The notes under the pieces are model-generated. The model made no database searches and was not told where the DNA came from. It worked only from the letters and a program-made list of their open reading frames with translations. A stretch of 64,000 bases of DNA from Aerobium sp039839275 (lineage in GTDB: Bacteria; Pseudomonadota; Alphaproteobacteria; Rhizobiales; Rhizobiaceae), in assembly GCF_039839275.1 (NCBI RefSeq), contig NZ_JBDOQP010000002.1:620001-684000 (forward strand), given 5' to 3'. The translations under genes were made by a program, and so were the position numbers. The stretch's first letter is position 1; each line of letters opens with the position of its first letter. Shown here piece after piece: positions 1 through 8,343 of the stretch.

Positions 1-457
1 GCGGCGTGTCGCCGGGGTGGTCGTAATAGGCGCGGCGGCGTGCGACTTCGCGGAAGCCCAGCCTGCGATAAAGCGCGACGGCCGGGGCGTTGGTCTCATC
101 GACCTCGAGGAACAGCGCCTCGGCGCGCTGGGCGTGCAGTTCGCGCAGCACCGCCTCCATCAGGTCGCGGCCGAGCCCGCGGCGGCGCTGGACGCGGGCA
201 ACCGCGATGGTGAGGATCTCCGCTTCGCCCGCCGCCAGCCGCGCCAGCACGAACCCGGCCGGACCGGCCTTGCGGTTGCCGACCTGCCAGACGCCGAAGC
301 CGAAGACCGTGTCCTGCGCCAGCAGCGACTGGAACTCGTGCTCCGACCATGGCCGCGTGAAGTGTTCGGCATGAAGTGCTGGAAGACGCGACAGATCATC
401 GTCGCCAAGCGCCTCGATCGCATAGTCGTAGACACCGGAGAGAAACGGGACCTTCAT
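1..457 (-). CDS. rimI: Ribosomal-protein-alanine N-acetyltransferase RimI (C-terminus off the window)
   Basis: GNAT-fold acetyltransferase expected to acetylate the N-terminal alanine of ribosomal protein S18. The 152 residues visible begin MKVPFLSGVYDYAIEALG and contain the acetyl-CoA loop RRRGLGRDLM and the C-terminal GNAT motif ETNAPAVALYRRLGFREV. The reading frame continues past base 1, so the last residues are missing. Its ATG (457-455) overlaps the TGA of tsaB (456-454) as ATGA, so the two are translationally coupled. rimI next to tsaB is a very common bacterial pairing. GNAT specificity cannot be proved from sequence, but the tsaB coupling makes RimI the best call. Confidence 0.85.
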   Translation of the reverse strand, partial: MKVPFLSGVYDYAIEALGDDDLSRLPALHAEHFTRPWSEHEFQSLLAQDTVFGFGVWQVGNRKAGPAGFVLARLAAGEAEILTIAVARVQRRRGLGRDLMEAVLRELHAQRAEALFLEVDETNAPAVALYRRLGFREVARRRAYYDHPGDTP

Positions 458-1089
458 GGCACGGCCTTGCGTGGCAGGGCGAACGCCGCCTGCGGCTTGG
501 CATCGGCGTCGCGCAGGTAGAGCGGCTTTGGCTTCTCAAAGGCTCCGCTGGAAAGCCTGTCCACGCCAAGGCGGGCGTAGGTGATAATGTCTGCGGTGGT
601 CTTTCCCGACACCAGCATCTGCCCCTCGGGATCGCGCGCCAGTCGCTCCGCTTCTTCGAGAGTCACGGCAGAAGGAGACACGGTCTGCGCCCCATCTTCT
701 CCAAAGCCGGCGACATAGGCCTGTCCTCGGCCGGCCTCGATGCGCACGAAAACCGGGCGGCCCGGTTCGGCCTCGTGCGCTTCGGCTGCCAGCGCTTCCA
801 GCGTCGAGATGCCGATGGCGGGTCTTTTCAGCGCCAGCGCGAGGCCGCGCGCGGTGGCAACGCCGACACGCACGCCGGTAAACGAGCCCGGGCCGACGGA
901 CACAGCGATGGCGTCGATGTCGGCATAGGCGGTGCCGGCGTTCGCGAGTGCGGCGTCGATGACGCCCATCAGCCGCTCGGCATGGCCCTTGCCGAGGTCG
1001 AGCACTTGGCGGCCAAGCTCGCCGGCCTGCGTGTCGTAAACACAGGCCGCGCAAAGAGCCGCCGCAGTGTCGATGGCAAGGATGCGCAC
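454..1089 (-). CDS. tsaB: tRNA threonylcarbamoyladenosine biosynthesis protein TsaB
   Basis: TsaB (YeaZ family, ASKHA fold, 211 aa) partners TsaD and TsaE to transfer threonylcarbamoyl to A37 of ANN-decoding tRNAs in the cytoplasm. The N-terminus MRILAIDTAAALCAACVYD is the typical phosphate-1-like strand pair, and GPGSFTGVRVGVATARGLA (about residues 68-86) is the family hallmark. TsaB lacks the metal-binding histidines of TsaD, as here, and acts as a scaffold. The gene lies 18 nt downstream of glcB on the same strand and overlaps rimI by 4 nt, so it is probably part of a glcB-tsaB-rimI transcript or has a promoter inside glcB. Confidence 0.93.
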   Translation of the reverse strand: MRILAIDTAAALCAACVYDTQAGELGRQVLDLGKGHAERLMGVIDAALANAGTAYADIDAIAVSVGPGSFTGVRVGVATARGLALALKRPAIGISTLEALAAEAHEAEPGRPVFVRIEAGRGQAYVAGFGEDGAQTVSPSAVTLEEAERLARDPEGQMLVSGKTTADIITYARLGVDRLSSGAFEKPKPLYLRDADAKPQAAFALPRKAVP

Positions 1090-1107
1090 GGCGGCTATGG
1101 CCCTCCC

Positions 1108-3285
1108 CTACGAGGCGCGATTGCGCGCCTTGAGCTCGAGCCTGCGCGCGTGGAGCACCGGCTCGGTATAGCCGCTGGGCTGTTCACGGCCCTTGAAGAC
1201 CAGGTCGAGCGCGGCAAGAAACGCGATCGAACTGTCGAAGTCGGGCGCCATCGGCCGATAGAGCGGATCGTCATGGTTCTGCCGGTCCACCACCGACGCC
1301 ATGCGCTTCATGGTCTCCATCACCTGGTCGCGCGTGCAAACGCCGTGATGCAGCCAGTTGGCGATGTGCTGCGAGGAAATGCGCAGCGTGGCGCGGTCCT
1401 CCATCAGGCCGACATCGTTGATGTCGGGCACCTTGGAGCAGCCGACGCCCTGGTCGATCCAGCGCACGACATAGCCGAGGATGCCCTGCGCATTGTTGTC
1501 CAGCTCATGCTGGATTTCCTCCGGCGTCCAGTTCGGACGCGGCGCAACCGGCACGGAAAGGATGTCCGAGAGCTTCGCCCGTCCACGGGTTTTCAGTGCC
1601 TCCTGAACGGCGTGCACATCAACCTTGTGATAGTGGGTGGCATGCAGGGTGGCAGCCGTCGGCGACGGCACCCAGGCGGTGTTGGCGCCTGCCTTGGGGT
1701 GGCCGATCTTCTGCTCCAGCATCGCAGCCATCAGGTCCGGCATGGCCCACATGCCCTTGCCGATCTGGGCATGGCCCGACAGGCCGCATTCCAGCCCGAT
1801 ATCGACATTCCACGCCTCGTAGGCGGAAATCCACGAAGCCTGCTTCATGTCGCCCTTGCGGATCATCGGGCCGGCTTCCATCGAGGTGTGGATCTCGTCG
1901 CCGGTGCGATCGAGGAACCCGGTATTGATGAAGACGACACGGCTGGCTGCCGCGCGGATCGCTTCCTTGAGGTTCACCGTCGTGCGGCGTTCCTCGTCCA
2001 TGATGCCCATCTTCATCGTGTTGGGCGCCATGCCGAGCATGGCCTCGACCCTGCTGAAGAGTTCGGACGCGAACGCGACCTCTTCCGGCCCATGCATCTT
2101 GGGCTTCACGACATACATCGAGCCGGCTCGGGAATTGGCGCGACGGCCATTCGGGCCGATGTCGTGCAGCGCGATCAGCGCCGTGATCGCGGCATCCATG
2201 ATGCCTTCGGGAATTTCGTGACCGTCATCCAGCAGGATCGCCGGATTGGTCATCAGGTGCCCGACATTGCGCACCAGCATCAGCGAGCGCCCGGGCAGGG
2301 AAATCTGCGCTCCGTCGGCAGCCGTGTAATCACGGTCTGCGTTCAGTGTGCGCGTGAACGTCTTGCCGACTTTGTCGATCTCCTCTGCAAGGTCGCCCCT
2401 CATCAAGCCGAGCCAATTGCGGTAGACGACGACCTTGTCTTCCGCGTCGACGGCTGCGACGGAATCCTCGCAATCCTGAATGGTGGTCAGCGCGGATTCA
2501 AGCAGGACATCGGCGATGCCCGCCTTGTCGGACTTGCCGATCGAGTGATCGCGGTCGATGACGATTTCGAGATGCAGGCCATTCCTTTTCAGCAGGATCG
2601 AAGTGGGGGCGGACGCATCTCCCCTATGGCCAGCCAACTGCGTACCATCGACCGGCCCCGTGATGCGGCCATCCTCCAGCGTGACCGCGAGGCGCCCCAT
2701 GGCGACATCGAAGCTCTTGGCGTCCGACCAGCTCGCTCGATCCAGCGGCGCGCTGTCGTCGAGGAAAGATCGCGCCCAGGCGATGACCTTCTCGCCGCGC
2801 TTCGGATTGTAGCCCTTGCCCTTCTCCGCGCCGTCCGTTTCCGGGATCGCGTCGGTGCCGTAAAGCGCGTCGTAGAGCGAGCCCCAGCGCGCATTGGCGG
2901 CGTTGAGCGCGTAGCGCGCATTCATCACCGGCACGACGAGCTGCGGGCCGGCGAGCGTCGCGATCTCGGGATCGACATTCTCGGTGGAAACCGCAAAGGC
3001 GGGTCCCTCGGGCAGCAGATAGCCGATGTCGCGCAGGAACGCCTCGTAGACCGCCATATCCGAGGGCGCGCCATTGGCGCGATGCCATTCGTCGATCTTT
3101 GCCTGAAGCTCTTCGCGCCGAGCCAGAAGAGCGCGGTTCTTCGGCGCCAGTTCTCTGGCGACCGCGGAAAATCCCGACCAGAAGGCTTCACGGTCCACGC
3201 CGGTTCCGGGCAAGGCCTCGTTGTCCACGAATGCAAGCAGTTCGGGTGCGACCTTCAGGCCGTGGATCTCGACGTGCTCGCTCAT
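1108..3285 (-). CDS. glcB: Malate synthase G
   Basis: Condenses glyoxylate with acetyl-CoA to malate in the cytoplasm, as part of the glyoxylate bypass or glycolate use. The protein is 725 aa, matching the monomeric G isoform (about 720 aa) rather than the shorter AceB. Visible signatures are GLMRGDLAEEIDKVGKTF, SMEAGPMIRKGDMK, the segment NVDIGLECGLSGHAQIGKGM, and EDRATLRISSQHIANWLHHG, whose Asp is the expected catalytic base. An in-frame start lies 54 nt upstream, but I chose the ATG at 3285 because GGAGGAG sits 5 nt before it and the resulting N-terminus (MSEHVEIHGLKVAPELL) is family-like. No isocitrate lyase is nearby. Confidence 0.95.
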   Translation of the reverse strand: MSEHVEIHGLKVAPELLAFVDNEALPGTGVDREAFWSGFSAVARELAPKNRALLARREELQAKIDEWHRANGAPSDMAVYEAFLRDIGYLLPEGPAFAVSTENVDPEIATLAGPQLVVPVMNARYALNAANARWGSLYDALYGTDAIPETDGAEKGKGYNPKRGEKVIAWARSFLDDSAPLDRASWSDAKSFDVAMGRLAVTLEDGRITGPVDGTQLAGHRGDASAPTSILLKRNGLHLEIVIDRDHSIGKSDKAGIADVLLESALTTIQDCEDSVAAVDAEDKVVVYRNWLGLMRGDLAEEIDKVGKTFTRTLNADRDYTAADGAQISLPGRSLMLVRNVGHLMTNPAILLDDGHEIPEGIMDAAITALIALHDIGPNGRRANSRAGSMYVVKPKMHGPEEVAFASELFSRVEAMLGMAPNTMKMGIMDEERRTTVNLKEAIRAAASRVVFINTGFLDRTGDEIHTSMEAGPMIRKGDMKQASWISAYEAWNVDIGLECGLSGHAQIGKGMWAMPDLMAAMLEQKIGHPKAGANTAWVPSPTAATLHATHYHKVDVHAVQEALKTRGRAKLSDILSVPVAPRPNWTPEEIQHELDNNAQGILGYVVRWIDQGVGCSKVPDINDVGLMEDRATLRISSQHIANWLHHGVCTRDQVMETMKRMASVVDRQNHDDPLYRPMAPDFDSSIAFLAALDLVFKGREQPSGYTEPVLHARRLELKARNRAS

Positions 3286-3417
3286 TCGCTTCTCCTCCGC
3301 TGTATGGGCTCGCCAGGCTCGGTCAGCAGCTTTCACCACGCAGGGAACGCGCGGTCAATCCGGATACAATGCGAGAGATTTTCAACGCGATCGGAAACAA
3401 GGCGTCGGGGCGCGGCG

Positions 3418-3843
3418 TCAGGCGCTCCGGGGACGGATGCGCACGATGATGTCGACGTTGACGATTTCCATGCCCTCGGGCGGCTCGGGCAGGTTGTGGA
3501 CGGAGACCGGCCCGGTCTCGATGTCCATGACGCGGTTCTCACCTTCGATGAAAAAGTGATGGTGGTCGGAAGTGTTGGTGTCGAAATAGGTCTTTGCGCC
3601 TTCGACCGCCAGGATACGCAACAGCCCCACCTCGGTGAACTGATGCAGCGTATTGTAGACGGTCGCAAGCGAAACGGCGACGCCGGCCACCAGCGCTTCT
3701 TCGTGCAATTCTTCGGCGGAAAGGTGCCGATCGCCCTTGGCAAACAGCAGATCGGCGAGCGCAACGCGTTGTCGCGTCGGCCGCAAACCGGCTTCACGCA
3801 CACGCTTCTCGATATAGGCGCTCTGGCTGCTGTTGGTTTCCAT
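3418..3843 (-). CDS. irr: Iron response regulator Irr (Fur superfamily)
   Basis: Fur-fold transcription factor that in rhizobia senses haem status and represses iron-consuming genes under low iron. The core contains the winged-helix segment GLRPTRQRVALADLLFAKGD, the recognition-helix motif VSLATVYNTLHQFTEVGLL, and the triple histidine SDHHHFFIEG (His94-96 from the chosen start), which matches the haem-linked HHH of Irr. There is no cysteine at all, so the structural CxxC zinc site of classical Fur and the GCPWHD haem motif of Bradyrhizobium Irr are both absent. Neighbour fabA is divergent, a familiar rhizobial arrangement. The start is uncertain: in-frame ATGs at 3843, 3858 and 3894 all have weak ribosome sites. 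The longest frame, to 4101, is unlikely. Confidence 0.88.
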   Translation of the reverse strand: METNSSQSAYIEKRVREAGLRPTRQRVALADLLFAKGDRHLSAEELHEEALVAGVAVSLATVYNTLHQFTEVGLLRILAVEGAKTYFDTNTSDHHHFFIEGENRVMDIETGPVSVHNLPEPPEGMEIVNVDIIVRIRPRSA

Positions 3844-3920
3844 CAAGCGGATGCTCATCCTTTTCGGGGCGTCAAACGACCGGCGGCGGGACATTTCTTT
3901 GTCTCGCCATCCTCCCACCA

Positions 3921-3940
3921 TATATTCCGTCACGGATATA
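3921..3940. promoter_or_regulatory. Imperfect palindrome upstream of irr
   Basis: TATATTCCGTCACGGATATA reads as an inverted repeat (TATAT-CCG / CGG-ATATA) with one extra T in the left arm. It lies 78 bp upstream of the preferred irr start, in the irr-fabA divergent spacer. The position fits an operator or promoter element for irr. It does not match the published rhizobial Irr box, so the bound factor is unknown. Confidence 0.35.
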
Positions 3941-3957
3941 CGATCAATAGTGGCACA

Positions 3958-3986
3958 TTGACCCCCCGACCGGGGCGGGATAGAGC
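3958..3986 (+). promoter_or_regulatory. Candidate sigma-70 promoter for fabA-fabB-fabI
   Basis: TTGACC (3958-3963), a 17-nt spacer and TAGAGC (3981-3986) face fabA and would give a leader of roughly 105 nt. The -35 is good and the -10 is poor, so this is a tentative assignment. Confidence 0.3.
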
Positions 3987-4099
3987 GCCTCGGCTGTTTC
4001 CCGACAGAAACAGTCTGTGATAGGGGGAATGCGTCGACACGCGACGCAGGCGCGATCAATCGGCCGCCAGGGGCTGACGGGGACGAGAGAACGGGATTC

Positions 4100-4615
4100 A
4101 TGTTCGAACAGAAATCGAGCTACGACTACGAAGAACTGCTGGCCTGCTCGCGCGGCGAGCTTTTCGGCCCGGGCAACGCGCAGCTTCCCGCGCCTCCGAT
4201 GCTGATGTTCGACCGCATCACCGAAGTCAGCGAGACGGGCGGCGAGTTCGACAAGGGCTTCATCCGCGCCGAACTCGACATAAAGCCGGACCTGTGGTTC
4301 TTCCCCTGCCATTTTCCCGGCAATCCGATCATGCCGGGCTGCCTTGGCCTCGACGCCATGTGGCAGCTCACCGGCTTCTTCCTCGGCTGGCTTGGCGAGC
4401 CCGGCAAGGGCATGGCGCTGTCGACCGGCGAGGTCAAGTTCAAGGGAATGGTCACGCCGTCGGTCAAGAAGGTCGAGTATGGCGTCGACTTCAAGCGCGT
4501 GATGCGCGGCCGCCTCGTGCTCGGAACCGCCGATGGCTGGCTGAAGGCCGATGGCGAACCTATCTACAAGGCCACGGACCTGCGGGTGGGCCTGTCCAAG
4601 CAGGAAGCCGCCTGA
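4100..4615 (+). CDS. fabA: 3-hydroxydecanoyl-ACP dehydratase/isomerase FabA
   Basis: Dehydrates 3-hydroxydecanoyl-ACP and isomerises trans-2- to cis-3-decenoyl-ACP, the entry point to anaerobic-type unsaturated fatty acid synthesis in the cytoplasm. The length, 171 aa, equals the E. coli enzyme. The hot-dog active-site segment FFPCHFPGNPIMPG carries the catalytic His71, and CLGLDAMWQL carries Asp85. This FabA-type pairing of residues, together with the fabB neighbour, separates it from FabZ. It is the first gene of fabA-fabB-fabI and is divergent from irr. The ATG at 4100 follows an AGAGAACGGG stretch. Confidence 0.96.
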   Translation: MFEQKSSYDYEELLACSRGELFGPGNAQLPAPPMLMFDRITEVSETGGEFDKGFIRAELDIKPDLWFFPCHFPGNPIMPGCLGLDAMWQLTGFFLGWLGEPGKGMALSTGEVKFKGMVTPSVKKVEYGVDFKRVMRGRLVLGTADGWLKADGEPIYKATDLRVGLSKQEAA

Positions 4616-4668
4616 GCCGCGACGACCATTGCGGTCCGCCAGTCCACGCATAGATGAGGGAGCCTTTC

Positions 4669-5889
4669 ATGAGACGTGTAGTCGTAACGGGGATCGGCAT
4701 CGTTTCCGCGATTGGAAATGACGCCGATGAAGTGCAGGCCTCGCTGCGGGATGCGAAATCGGGCATTTCGTTCTCGAGTGACTTTGCCGAGCACGGCTTC
4801 CGCAGCCAGGTCTGGGGCATGCCGACGCTCGACCCCACCGATCTCGTCGACCGGCGCGCCATGCGCTTCCTGCACAAGGGCGGCGCCTGGAACCATGTGG
4901 CCATGCAGCAGGCCATTGCTTCCGCAGGGCTCGAAGAAGGCGACATCACCAACGAGCGCACCGGCATCATCATGGGGTCGGGTGGTCCATCGACCAGCAC
5001 GATCGTGGAAGCCGCCGCGATAACGGAAAAGAACAACAGCCCGAAGCGCATCGGGCCGTTCGCCGTGCCGAAGGCGATGTCTTCCACCGCATCGGCGACG
5101 CTTGCCACCTGGTTCAAGATCCACGGCGTCAACTATTCGATCTCGTCGGCCTGCTCGACCTCCGCGCACTGCATCGGCAATGCCTACGAGCTGATCCAAT
5201 GGGGCAAGCAGGACGTCATCTTCGCCGGCGGCCACGAGGATCTCGACTGGACGATGTCGAACCTGTTCGACGCGATGGGCGCGATGTCATCGAAGTACAA
5301 CGACACGCCGGCATCAGCCTCGCGCGCCTATGACACAAGCCGGGACGGTTTCGTCATCGCAGGCGGCGCCGGCGTTCTCGTTCTGGAAGAGCTGGAACAC
5401 GCCAAGGCGCGCGGCGCGAGAATTTACGCCGAAGTGACCGGTTATGGCGCGACCTCGGACGGCTACGACATGGTGGCCCCGTCCGGCGAAGGCGCGATCC
5501 GCTGCATGCGGCAGGCACTTGCTACGGTGGAAGGCGACGTCGACTACGTCAACACCCATGGCACCTCCACGCCTGTCGGCGACTCCAGGGAGATGGGCGC
5601 GATCCGCGAGGTGTTCGGCGACAAGCTGCCGCACATCGCGTCGACCAAGTCCCTCACCGGGCATTCGCTGGGTGCGGCGGGCGTGCAGGAATCCATCTAT
5701 TCGATCCTGCAGATGCAGGGCGGCTTCATCGGCGAAAGCGCGCATATCACCGATCTCGATCCCGAGTTCGAGGGCATGCCGATCGTGCGCAAGCGCATCG
5801 ACGATGCCAAGATCGATACCGTGCTCTCCAATTCCTTCGGGTTCGGCGGCACCAATGCAACGCTGGTGTTCCAGCGTTACCAGGGTTGA
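4669..5889 (+). CDS. fabB: Beta-ketoacyl-ACP synthase I FabB
   Basis: Elongating ketosynthase (406 aa) that extends cis-3-decenoyl-ACP made by FabA, so the two together commit carbon to unsaturated chains. The thiolase-fold catalytic triad is intact: Cys162 in SSACSTSAHCIG, His297 in NTHGTSTPVGD and His332 in KSLTGHSLGAAG. The ATG at 4669 was chosen over the one at 4654 because GAGGGAG lies 7 nt upstream and MRRVVVTGIGIVSAIGN is the usual N-terminus. It starts 53 nt after fabA and is followed 13 nt later by fabI. Confidence 0.96.
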   Translation: MRRVVVTGIGIVSAIGNDADEVQASLRDAKSGISFSSDFAEHGFRSQVWGMPTLDPTDLVDRRAMRFLHKGGAWNHVAMQQAIASAGLEEGDITNERTGIIMGSGGPSTSTIVEAAAITEKNNSPKRIGPFAVPKAMSSTASATLATWFKIHGVNYSISSACSTSAHCIGNAYELIQWGKQDVIFAGGHEDLDWTMSNLFDAMGAMSSKYNDTPASASRAYDTSRDGFVIAGGAGVLVLEELEHAKARGARIYAEVTGYGATSDGYDMVAPSGEGAIRCMRQALATVEGDVDYVNTHGTSTPVGDSREMGAIREVFGDKLPHIASTKSLTGHSLGAAGVQESIYSILQMQGGFIGESAHITDLDPEFEGMPIVRKRIDDAKIDTVLSNSFGFGGTNATLVFQRYQG

Positions 5890-5902
5890 CCGGAGGAGCA
5901 GC

Positions 5903-6709
5903 ATGGACGGTCTGATGAAAGGCAAGCGCGGCCTCGTCATGGGTGTCGCCAACGATCACTCCATTGCCTGGGCGATCGCCCAGCAGCTCGCAGCCCAAGG
6001 CGCGGAAATGGCCTTCACCTATCAGGGTGAAGCGTTCGGCCGGCGCGTCAAGCCGCTGGCTGCGCAGGTGGGCGCCAATCTCGTGCTGCCATGCGATGTC
6101 GAGGACAGCGCGACCGTGGACGCCGTGTTCGACACGCTGAAGGCGGAATGGGGCTCGATGGACTTCCTCGTCCATGCGATCGGCTTTTCGGACCGCAACG
6201 AGCTCAAGGGGCTCTATGCCGACACCAGCCGCGACAATTTCGTGCGCACGATGGTGATCTCCTGCTACTCGTTCACGGAAGTTGCGCGCGGCGCGGCAAA
6301 GCTGATGGGCGATGGCGGATCGATGATCACGCTGACCTATGCTGGCTCGATGCGCGTCATGCCGAACTACAACGTCATGGGCGTGGCCAAGGCGGGCCTG
6401 GAAGCCAGCGTGCGCTACCTCGCCAACGATTATGGCCCGCGCGGGATCCGCGTCAACGGCCTGTCGGCCGGTCCGGTCCGCACCCTTGCCGGCGCCGGCA
6501 TATCCGATGCGCGGCTGATGTACACCTATCAGCAGCGTAATTCGCCGCTGCGCCGCTCGATCACGCCGGAAGAGGTCGGCAAGTCGGCGCTGTACCTGCT
6601 CTCCGACATGTCATCGGCGGTAACCGGCGAAATTCACTATGTCGACTCCGGCTACCATGTCGTTTCCATGCCGACGCTGGACGAGTTGAAGCGCACTGAC
6701 GACGAATGA
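5903..6709 (+). CDS. fabI: Enoyl-ACP reductase FabI
   Basis: NAD(P)H-dependent short-chain-dehydrogenase-fold enzyme (268 aa) performing the last reduction of each fatty-acid elongation cycle and the usual triclosan target. The nucleotide-binding start is KGLRG-like (KGKRGLVMGVANDHSIAWAI), the FabI-specific spacing between the first tyrosine (LTYAGSMRVMPN) and the Tyr-x6-Lys (YNVMGVAK) is present, and the C-terminus carries GEIHYVDSGYH. The open frame extends far upstream, but the ATG at 5903 has GGAGGAG 6 nt before it. It ends the fabA-fabB-fabI operon. No terminator hairpin is evident after the stop. Confidence 0.95.
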   Translation: MDGLMKGKRGLVMGVANDHSIAWAIAQQLAAQGAEMAFTYQGEAFGRRVKPLAAQVGANLVLPCDVEDSATVDAVFDTLKAEWGSMDFLVHAIGFSDRNELKGLYADTSRDNFVRTMVISCYSFTEVARGAAKLMGDGGSMITLTYAGSMRVMPNYNVMGVAKAGLEASVRYLANDYGPRGIRVNGLSAGPVRTLAGAGISDARLMYTYQQRNSPLRRSITPEEVGKSALYLLSDMSSAVTGEIHYVDSGYHVVSMPTLDELKRTDDE

Positions 6710-6803
6710 GCGATTTTCATCTTTTGTGAGAATTGTAGCCATCGACGGCAACGGTTTTTAAGACATCATCGCTATATCATGCCATTGTTCAGGGGACCTT
6801 GGC

Positions 6804-8339
6804 ATGAACGGGACGACCATTCATCCGGCGAGAAGTACCACTTTTCGCCTGCTCACCATCGCGGCGTCGGGCATCGGCAGCTTCATGCTCGGCCTGTGGG
6901 GGCTGAAGTTCGGCTTTGGTGGCCACATCGCCGGTTTGCCGGCGGACGTGCTGGGTGCCGTGCTAGCCGCGCTGTGCGCGCTGTCGGCCGCGCTGGCGGC
7001 AATGTCGTTCTTCGCCGGGGTGGATGAATCGGCCACCTATGTCTACCAGGAAACCCAGATCGACAAGCTGACAGGGCTGCATGCCCGTACCGCGATGGTC
7101 GGCAAGATCGCCGAGGCCGCGTCGGCCACCATCCGCAGTGGCGAGCCGATGTTCCTGATCGACATTGACATCGACCGCTTCAAGCAGATCAACGATTCCA
7201 TCGGCTACAGCCAGGGCGATCAGCTCATCCGCGCGTTCGCCAAGCGCCTACGGGAGCTCTTGCCAGAGCAGACTGAGATGGGGCGCATCGGTGCCGGCGA
7301 ATTTTCGGTGCTGGTGCCCGACACCGCCGAGCTCGGACCGGTGGACCGCCTGGTGGAAGGCCTGATCGAAGAGCTGATGAAGCCCTACCAGCTACCCTCG
7401 CACCTGCAATCGGTGAACATTGCCGTGGGTATCGTGGCGATGCCGAAGGACGGGCTCGACCCGGTCATCCTGTTGCGGCGCTCGAACCTGGCGCTGCAGC
7501 ATGCGCGCGCGGCCGGCATCGGCAACTGGTCGGTGTTTCATCAGGAGATGGGGCTCGTCGCCGAATACCGGCAATGGATCGAGTCGGAGCTGCACACCGC
7601 GTTCCTGCGCGGCGACTTCGAAGTGCACTACCAGCCGCAACTCGACCTCGTCAGCGGGCGTACCGTGGGCTACGAGGCGCTGGTGCGCTGGCGGCATCCG
7701 GAGCGCGGCATGATCCCGCCGCAGGAGTTCGTGCAGATCGCCGAAGAGACCGGCATGATCGGCGTGATCGGCAACTGGGTGCTGCAGAAGGCTTGCAAGG
7801 ACGCCACGCTGCTGCCGCCGGACTGTTTCGTGGCGGTGAACATCTCGCCGGTGCAGTTCATGAACAAGGACTTCCTCGACCGGGTTCGCGAGACGATCCG
7901 AGACAGCGGCATCAAGCCCGAGCGGCTCGAACTCGAGGTGACCGAGACCGCGATGATGCAGGACCGTGGCCGAGCCGCGCACATCCTCAACGAACTCGCG
8001 GCCATGGGGATCTCGGTCGCGGTGGACGATTTCGGCACCGGCTATTCCAACCTGTCCTACCTGATCGATTTCTCGTTCAAGAAGTTGAAGATCGACCAGT
8101 CCTTCGTGCGCCGGCTGGAGACGGACGCCAATTCGGGCGCCGTGGTCTCGACGATCGTCGGACTGTCGCGAGCGCTAGGCGTGCATACGATCGCCGAAGG
8201 CGTCGAGACGGAGAACCAGGCCACGCTGCTCCGCGCTGCCGGCTGCGACGTGGTGCAGGGCTACCTGTTCGGCAAGCCCGGCCCGATCGTCGTGCGCGCT
8301 GACCAGGTCCAGCCGGTCTACAAAGCCGCGGTCAACTGA
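6804..8339 (+). CDS. Membrane GGDEF/EAL protein, predicted c-di-GMP phosphodiesterase with dead cyclase domain
   Basis: A 511-aa inner-membrane protein with two hydrophobic segments (about residues 17-37 and 48-72), a GGDEF-type domain (about 85-245) and an EAL domain (about 258-500). The cyclase signature is GAGEF (163-167), missing the catalytic acidic residue, and no RxxD inhibitory site precedes it, so cyclase activity is not expected. The EAL domain keeps EALVRW (291-293 is EAL), LEVTETAMM, DDFGTGYSNLSYL, KLKIDQSFV, AEGVET and QGYLFGKP, so it should hydrolyse c-di-GMP. The degenerate GGDEF may bind GTP as a regulator, which is inference. The ATG at 6804 follows AGGGGACC. The gene is a lone unit, convergent with the next gene only 4 bp away. 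Confidence 0.88.
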   Translation: MNGTTIHPARSTTFRLLTIAASGIGSFMLGLWGLKFGFGGHIAGLPADVLGAVLAALCALSAALAAMSFFAGVDESATYVYQETQIDKLTGLHARTAMVGKIAEAASATIRSGEPMFLIDIDIDRFKQINDSIGYSQGDQLIRAFAKRLRELLPEQTEMGRIGAGEFSVLVPDTAELGPVDRLVEGLIEELMKPYQLPSHLQSVNIAVGIVAMPKDGLDPVILLRRSNLALQHARAAGIGNWSVFHQEMGLVAEYRQWIESELHTAFLRGDFEVHYQPQLDLVSGRTVGYEALVRWRHPERGMIPPQEFVQIAEETGMIGVIGNWVLQKACKDATLLPPDCFVAVNISPVQFMNKDFLDRVRETIRDSGIKPERLELEVTETAMMQDRGRAAHILNELAAMGISVAVDDFGTGYSNLSYLIDFSFKKLKIDQSFVRRLETDANSGAVVSTIVGLSRALGVHTIAEGVETENQATLLRAAGCDVVQGYLFGKPGPIVVRADQVQPVYKAAVN

Positions 8340-8343
8340 CGGT

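Noticed and set aside
376..4020. A 1214-codon open frame on the plus strand opposite tsaB, glcB and irr
   Set aside because: Its translation is arginine/histidine-rich without domains, while the minus-strand genes have full family motifs. High GC removes stop codons from the antisense frame.
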